A model generated the notes under the pieces. That model was not told the origin of the DNA, did no database searches, and saw only the letters and a list, made by a program, of their open reading frames with translations. The position numbers were made by a program, and so were the translations under genes. Positions 14,867-19,053 of a DNA stretch of 19,053 bases are shown here, piece by piece; position 1 is the stretch's first letter, and every line of letters starts with the position of its first letter. This DNA is from Sphingomonas sp. UBA4766 (GTDB taxonomy: Bacteria; Pseudomonadota; Alphaproteobacteria; Sphingomonadales; Sphingomonadaceae). Location of the stretch: the NCBI GenBank assembly GCA_002403415.1, contig DHHS01000093.1:1-19053 (forward strand), in the 5' to 3' direction.

Positions 14867-15376
14867 TCAGAGCCCGGCCGCAAACAGGTCAAGCTTGCCG
14901 AGCGGTACCCCCTTCATCCGCAAAATTGCGTAGATCATCGAGAGGTGAAAGGCGATGTTGGTGGTTGCAAACACGCTCAGCCAATGGCCGGCGGGTAATG
15001 TCGGCGTGATCGTATCAGTAAGCTGAACAGTGAGCGCTACATCGTCACGGCCCGCGAATTGCTCTGGCGTCAGCTGTCCGAGAAAGGCGAGTGCGTCGGC
15101 AAGGGCCGCGTGGAAGCCTGCGGCGTCGAGATCAGCCGTGATCGCCTCGGGCACGGGTACATCGGCGACGCGCGCGGGCCAGCTTCGCGCGAAATTGGCA
15201 ACGACCATCAGCTGGAAGCCAAGTGGATGCATGTCGTCGTGCAAGCGCCAGCCGAGCATCTCAGCCTCGCTGATACCATTGGCGGCGGCAAAGTCGCACG
15301 CCTTGGTGAGTAAGTGCCCGGCCGTGACGAGGTGCCGACGGTAGAGATCGACGAACGTGAAGAGCGAGACGGTCAT
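14867..15376 (-). CDS. DUF1993 family protein (DinB-like four-helix fold)
   Basis: The product is 169 aa, helical. It matches the DUF1993 pattern by eye: LYRRHLVTAGHLLTKACDFA near the start, LGWRLHDDMHPLGFQLMVVANFA in the middle, and a C-terminal helix with FHLSMIYAILRMKGVPLGKLDLF. The biochemical role of the family is unknown; the conserved His residues recall metal sites of DinB-like proteins. The ATG has GGAG 7 nt upstream. An intrinsic terminator for the preceding gene ends only 15 nt before the start codon, so its own promoter must overlap or lie within that terminator, or it depends on readthrough. Confidence 0.82.
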   Translation of the reverse strand: MTVSLFTFVDLYRRHLVTAGHLLTKACDFAAANGISEAEMLGWRLHDDMHPLGFQLMVVANFARSWPARVADVPVPEAITADLDAAGFHAALADALAFLGQLTPEQFAGRDDVALTVQLTDTITPTLPAGHWLSVFATTNIAFHLSMIYAILRMKGVPLGKLDLFAAGL

Positions 15377-15390
15377 GCGGAAGCTCCAAG

Positions 15391-15428
15391 CAAGAAAAAT
15401 GCTCGGCCCGGGATTCAGTCCCGGGCCG
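15391..15428 (-). terminator. Intrinsic (Rho-independent) terminator of the thiolase-SDR operon
   Basis: A perfect 10-bp stem, CGGCCCGGGA / TCCCGGGCCG, with a 5-nt loop spans 15404-15428. On the minus strand it is followed after AGCA by TTTTTCTT. It lies 68 nt after the SDR stop codon. On the plus strand no T-run follows the stem, so it acts only for minus-strand transcription. Confidence 0.85.
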
Positions 15429-15496
15429 TCAGGCGGCGGGTCAGCACCGTCCGCCGCGCTGGCGGAAGTTCGGGTGCAGCCTGCGCCCGGATTAGC

Positions 15497-16279
15497 TCAG
15501 CGCGGCGCCATCCGGATCGCACCGTCGAGGCGGACATCCTCGCCATTGAAATAGCTGTTTTCCACCATCGTCAGCGCGAGGTGCGCATATTCGGGTGGAT
15601 TGCCCAACCGTTTGGGGAAGGGCACCGAGGCTGCCAGCGCATCCTTCACATTTTGCGGCGCGCCGCGCATCAGCGGCGTCTCGAAAATGCCCGGCAGGAT
15701 GGTGTTGATGCGAATCCCCTCCCCCATCAAGTCGCGCGCGATCGGGAGCGTCATACCAACCACGCCGCCCTTTGACGCGGAATAGGCCGCCTGACCGATC
15801 TGCCCATCTTCGGCTGCGACCGAGGCGGTCATCACCATCGCGCCGCGCTCGCCATCTTCCATCGGGTCGAGCGTCAACATCCCGGCGGCCGATTTCGCAA
15901 CGCAGCGGAACGTGCCGATCAGGTTGATCTGGATCAGCCAGTCAAAGGCGGCGAGGGGGAAATGCTTGATGCTGCCATCTTCCTTTGACCGGCTGGCGGT
16001 CTTGACCGCATTGCCGGTGCCCGCGCAGCAAATCAGCACGCGCTCCTGCCCGTGCGCCGCGCGCGCCTTCGCAAAGCCCGCATCGACGCTGTCGTCGCTG
16101 GTGACGTTCACTTCGCAGAAAATGCCGCCGATTTCGGCGGCGACCGCCTCGCCTTTTTCTGCCTGCAAGTCGAAAATCGCGACCTTGACGCCCTTGGCCG
16201 CCAGCGCCCGCGCGGTCGCTTCGCCCAGGCCAGACGCGCCGCCAGTGACGACGGCGGCAACGTTATTGTCCAGTTTCAT
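15497..16279 (-). CDS. Short-chain dehydrogenase/reductase, 3-hydroxyacyl-CoA dehydrogenase type 2-like
   Basis: The product is 260 aa. The Rossmann motif TGGASGLG is at 12-19, and Asp37 after the second strand indicates NAD preference. The catalytic residues are Ser153, Tyr166 and Lys170 in YSASK. The C-terminal part, with NTILPGIFETPLM and RLGNPPEYAHL, resembles HSD17B10-type 3-hydroxyacyl-CoA dehydrogenases, which oxidise 3-hydroxyacyl-CoA in beta-oxidation or branched-chain degradation. It begins 30 nt after the thiolase stop on the same strand, so the two catalyse consecutive steps (oxidation, then thiolysis). The start ATG follows AGGGAT. The usual NNAG motif is CCAG here (84-87). Confidence 0.92.
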   Translation of the reverse strand: MKLDNNVAAVVTGGASGLGEATARALAAKGVKVAIFDLQAEKGEAVAAEIGGIFCEVNVTSDDSVDAGFAKARAAHGQERVLICCAGTGNAVKTASRSKEDGSIKHFPLAAFDWLIQINLIGTFRCVAKSAAGMLTLDPMEDGERGAMVMTASVAAEDGQIGQAAYSASKGGVVGMTLPIARDLMGEGIRINTILPGIFETPLMRGAPQNVKDALAASVPFPKRLGNPPEYAHLALTMVENSYFNGEDVRLDGAIRMAPR

Positions 16280-16309
16280 ATGTGTTATCCCTAAGCTGTT
16301 AGTCGACGA

Positions 16310-17482
16310 TCAAAGCCGTTCGATGATGGTGACATTGGCGATGCCGCCGCCTTCGCACATGGTCTGCAAGCCATAGCGGCCCCCGCGTGCGCGCAACGCA
16401 TTGACCAGCGTTGCCATCAGCTTCGTCCCCGACGCGCCCAGCGGATGGCCCAGCGCAATCGCACCGCCATTGACGTTGAGTTTGGCATGATCGCCGCCCG
16501 TGTGCTTCATCCACGCCAGCGGCACCGGCGCAAACGCTTCATTGACTTCATAAAGGTCGATGTCGTCGATGCTCAGCCCTGCGCGCTTCAGCGCCTTGTC
16601 AGTCGCAAACAGCGGTTCTTCCAGCATGATGACCGGGTCACCGCCCGTCACCGTCAGGTTCACGATCCGCGCGAGCGGGGTCAGCCCATGTTCTTTGAGC
16701 GCCGCTTCGCTGACGATCATCACCGCGGACGCACCGTCGCAAATCTGGCTGGCATTGGCGGCGGAAATCGCACCGCCCTCTTGCAGCAGCTTGACCGAGC
16801 CGATCGACTCCAGCGTCGCGTCAAAGCGGATACCCTCGTCGCGGCGGTGCTGTTCGGGGCCGTCCGGCCCTTCGATATCGATTGCGATAATCTCGTTTTC
16901 GAACGCACCGCTTTCAGTCGCGGCCGCCGCGCGACGATGGCTTTCGAGCGCGAAGGCATCGAGCATCGCACGGTCAAACCCGTGCTTTTTCACGATCATT
17001 TCCGCGCCCATGAACTGGCTGAACATGATGCCGGGGTATTTTTCCTCCAGCCGGGGCGATTTATAATTGCCCATGCCCTCTTTCATGTGGAGCATCATGG
17101 TAGAACCCATTGGCACGCGCGTCATGCTTTCGACGCCCGACGCGATCACAACATCCTGCGTGCCCGACATCACCGCTTGTGCAGCGAACTGCATCGATTG
17201 CTGCGACGAACCGCATTGCCGGTCAATCGACACGGCCGGCACCGAATCGGGCAGGTTCTTCGCGGCGAGCACCGCGTTGCGGCCGACCTGGCCCGCTTGC
17301 TGGCCACCCTGCATCACACAGCCCATGACGACGTCATCGACGGCGGCGCCATCAATCCCGGTGCGCGCGACAATTGCGTCAAGCACAGCCGCCGCCATAT
17401 CAACCGGGTGAACCCCCGCCAGTTTGCCGCCGCGCTTGCCACCTGCGGTGCGTACCGCATCCACGATATAGGCCTGTGCCAT
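16310..17482 (-). CDS. Acetyl-CoA C-acyltransferase (thiolase)
   Basis: The product is 390 aa, the usual length. The catalytic residues are all visible: Cys90 in DRQCGSSQQ, His346 in GHPLGASG and Cys376 in MCEGGGIAN; VNEAFAPV is also conserved. It cleaves 3-ketoacyl-CoA with CoA (or condenses acyl-CoAs). I chose the ATG at 17480-17482, preceded by AGGAGAGGAAAG. The frame is open upstream to 17806, but that part overlaps the opposite-strand nitroreductase gene and has no thiolase similarity. It is first in an operon with the SDR gene. Confidence 0.96.
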   Translation of the reverse strand: MAQAYIVDAVRTAGGKRGGKLAGVHPVDMAAAVLDAIVARTGIDGAAVDDVVMGCVMQGGQQAGQVGRNAVLAAKNLPDSVPAVSIDRQCGSSQQSMQFAAQAVMSGTQDVVIASGVESMTRVPMGSTMMLHMKEGMGNYKSPRLEEKYPGIMFSQFMGAEMIVKKHGFDRAMLDAFALESHRRAAAATESGAFENEIIAIDIEGPDGPEQHRRDEGIRFDATLESIGSVKLLQEGGAISAANASQICDGASAVMIVSEAALKEHGLTPLARIVNLTVTGGDPVIMLEEPLFATDKALKRAGLSIDDIDLYEVNEAFAPVPLAWMKHTGGDHAKLNVNGGAIALGHPLGASGTKLMATLVNALRARGGRYGLQTMCEGGGIANVTIIERL

Positions 17483-17581
17483 CTTTCCTCTCCTATTGTC
17501 GAAATTGGCGGCACCATTGCCTAATCGGCGCGGCTGGGCAAGGCTTGGGCGACATACCCGGTTATCGAAAGGGCGCAGATC

Positions 17582-18247
17582 ATGGATGTTTCGCACGCCG
17601 TAGCGGCAAGGCGGTCGGTCCGCGGGTTTCGGGCGGATCCGGTCGCCCCCGGGCTGATCGAACGACTCGCGCTGGCGGCCGCGCGCGCGCCGTCGGGCGG
17701 CAATCTTCAGCCCTGGCATATCGACATTGTGGCGGGGGAGGCGATGGCGCGGCTGAAGGCGATTATGGCAGCAAAGCTGGACGCCGGGGGATTGGAAGCC
17801 GCGCAATATGACATTTATCCGCGCGCGCTAACGGGCGCTTATAAGGACCGGCGGTTTCAGGTCGGCATGGCGCTATATGGCGCGATGGGGATCGAGCGCG
17901 GCGACACTGCGGCGCGCCAACGCGAGTTCCGCCGAAATTTTGAATTTTTCGGCGCGCCCGCCGCGATTTTCTGCACCGTCGACCGGATGATGGGGCCGCC
18001 GCAATGGAGCGATCTGGGCATGTATCTGCAAAGCTTCATGCTGCTTGCGGTTGAAGCCGGGCTGGCGACGTGCGCGCAGGAATGCTGGGCGGTTTACCCG
18101 GAGACGGTGGACGCTTTTCTGGGCACGCCGCCCGAACGGATGCTGTTTTGCGGAATGGCGATTGGCTATGAAGACCACGACGCCGCCGCCAATCGGCTAC
18201 GCACCATCCGTGCGGATGGTACCGAATGGCTGCGGCGGATCGACTAG
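17582..18247 (+). CDS. Nitroreductase family FMN-dependent oxidoreductase
   Basis: The product is 221 aa. The FMN-binding signature RRSVRGF is at 10-16 and APSGGNLQPWH at 36-46. The C-terminal half has the usual GMYLQSFMLLAVEAGLATCAQ segment and the GYEDHDAAANRLR tail typical of BluB/NfnB-like nitroreductases. It would reduce nitro- or quinone-type compounds with NAD(P)H; the true substrate is unknown. It is divergent from the thiolase gene across a 99-nt gap and ends 3 bp from the convergent helicase gene, so there is no terminator between them. Confidence 0.92.
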   Translation: MDVSHAVAARRSVRGFRADPVAPGLIERLALAAARAPSGGNLQPWHIDIVAGEAMARLKAIMAAKLDAGGLEAAQYDIYPRALTGAYKDRRFQVGMALYGAMGIERGDTAARQREFRRNFEFFGAPAAIFCTVDRMMGPPQWSDLGMYLQSFMLLAVEAGLATCAQECWAVYPETVDAFLGTPPERMLFCGMAIGYEDHDAAANRLRTIRADGTEWLRRID

Positions 18248-18250
18248 TGC

Positions 18251-19053
18251 TTAGCCCGCCGCCGCGCGCGGACCGCCAGGGCGCCCTCCTCGGCCCCGAC
18301 CACCACGACGGTGGCCACCACCGGGACGTACTCCGTCCCCACGGGCTGAGTTAGGTCGCACCCCTTCTGGACACGGACCAGCGGGGCGTCCGCCTACGGG
18401 GCGCGCACCCTGCAGGCGAGGCCCCTCAGCCCGGCTACCAGTCGGCCGCGCCTGATGCGTCGCGCGGGGCCGCGCCGGACCGCGCTGTTCGCGGTCCTCG
18501 CGCGGGGCAGGATCAGCGCCTATCACCTTTGCCCGCTGCGCTTTCAAGGCACCCGCCTGCGCCACGAAATTGTCGGGCAGCGGCTGAACCGTCAGCTTCT
18601 GGCGCGTCAGTTTTTCGATATCGCGCAAATAGGGCCGCTCATCCTCGGCGCAGAAGCTGATCGCGATACCGCTTGCGCCCGCGCGCGCGGTGCGGCCAAT
18701 GCGGTGGACATATTGTTCGGGCACATTAGGCAGCTCGAAATTGACGACATGGCTGACCCCCGAAACATCGATACCGCGCGCAGCAATGTCTGTTGCAACC
18801 AGAATCTTGACCCGACCCGACTTGAACTCGCCCAGCGCCCGTTCACGCTGGCCCTGACTCTTGTTCCCGTGGATCGCGTTGGCCGCGATGCCGTTCGCGC
18901 CGAGCAGCTTCACAACCCGGTCGGCGCCGTGTTTGGTGCGGGTGAACACTAGCACCCGGTCGATCCTGGCGTCGCGCAGTGTCAGGGTGAGCAGCGCCTG
19001 CTTTTCCGCTTGCTGCACAAAAGTTACATATTGGTCGACGCGCTCGGCGGTGG
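18251..19053 (-). CDS. DEAD-box RNA helicase, RhlE type, C-terminal part (cut by window edge)
   Basis: The window contains the second RecA-like domain and the tail; the N-terminal domain with the DEAD box lies past the right edge. Visible motifs are TAERVDQYVTFV (linker), VLVFTRTKHGAD (motif IV), VATDIAARGIDV (motif V) and HRIGRTARAG (motif VI). After LPDNFVAQ the protein has a disordered Arg/Gly/Pro-rich tail of about 85 residues ending HRRGGRGRGGRPGGPRAAAG, as in RhlE proteins, which helps RNA binding. It unwinds structured RNA, with roles in ribosome assembly and decay. The reading frame is open to the edge, so this is not an N-terminally truncated gene. The tail uses more rare-looking codons (CGA, GGA, GTA, TCA, TGT) than the body. 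Confidence 0.92.
   Translation of the reverse strand, partial: TAERVDQYVTFVQQAEKQALLTLTLRDARIDRVLVFTRTKHGADRVVKLLGANGIAANAIHGNKSQGQRERALGEFKSGRVKILVATDIAARGIDVSGVSHVVNFELPNVPEQYVHRIGRTARAGASGIAISFCAEDERPYLRDIEKLTRQKLTVQPLPDNFVAQAGALKAQRAKVIGADPAPREDREQRGPARPRATHQARPTGSRAEGPRLQGARPVGGRPAGPCPEGVRPNSARGDGVRPGGGHRRGGRGRGGRPGGPRAAAG

Noticed and set aside
16445..17524. 359-codon plus-strand frame opposite the thiolase
   Set aside because: Antisense to a thiolase with all catalytic residues intact.

Overview
The window is a GC-rich alphaproteobacterial chromosome segment, most likely from a sphingomonad (Sphingopyxis/Sphingomonas-like). I infer this from the rimP-nusA-ylxR/L7Ae-infB gene order with an alphaproteobacterial IF-2 N-terminus, the codon bias, and the density of acyl-CoA metabolism genes. 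There are 24 supported protein genes, two of them cut by the window edges. I see no rRNA, tRNA, CRISPR array, transposase or att site.

Left part (1-3253, minus strand): the transcription/translation operon rimP-nusA-(YlxR+L7Ae fusion)-infB, tightly packed with overlapping genes. rimP uses a TTG start. Next (3254-7447) come a secreted S9 prolyl-oligopeptidase-type peptidase, divergent from a PQQ-type sugar dehydrogenase, and then a minus-strand group of two overlapping hotdog thioesterases followed by a small Cys-rich protein.

Middle (7561-10143, plus strand): the least explained part. A 53-aa peptide gene with a strong ribosome binding site is followed after 2 nt by a HEAT-repeat protein. 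That gene overlaps a gene for a cupin-like protein with clustered His/Asp/Glu, and an OmpR-type winged-helix regulator with a degenerate receiver domain comes next. I regard this as the best candidate for an undescribed system: a small peptide with two dedicated partner proteins and a regulator. Its function is not visible in the sequence.

Right part (10188-18247): acyl-CoA and redox genes. On the plus strand are an acyl-CoA synthetase, a crotonase with a dienoyl-CoA-isomerase-like acidic pair, a flavin/[2Fe-2S] reductase and a chlorite-dismutase-family protein. On the minus strand are a 4HBT thioesterase with a DUF1993 protein, and a thiolase with a short-chain dehydrogenase that ends in a clear intrinsic terminator. 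A nitroreductase follows on the plus strand. Together they supply activation, hydration/isomerisation, 3-hydroxyacyl oxidation, thiolysis and thioester release, but no acyl-CoA dehydrogenase lies in the window. The right edge holds the C-terminal part of an RhlE-type DEAD-box RNA helicase.
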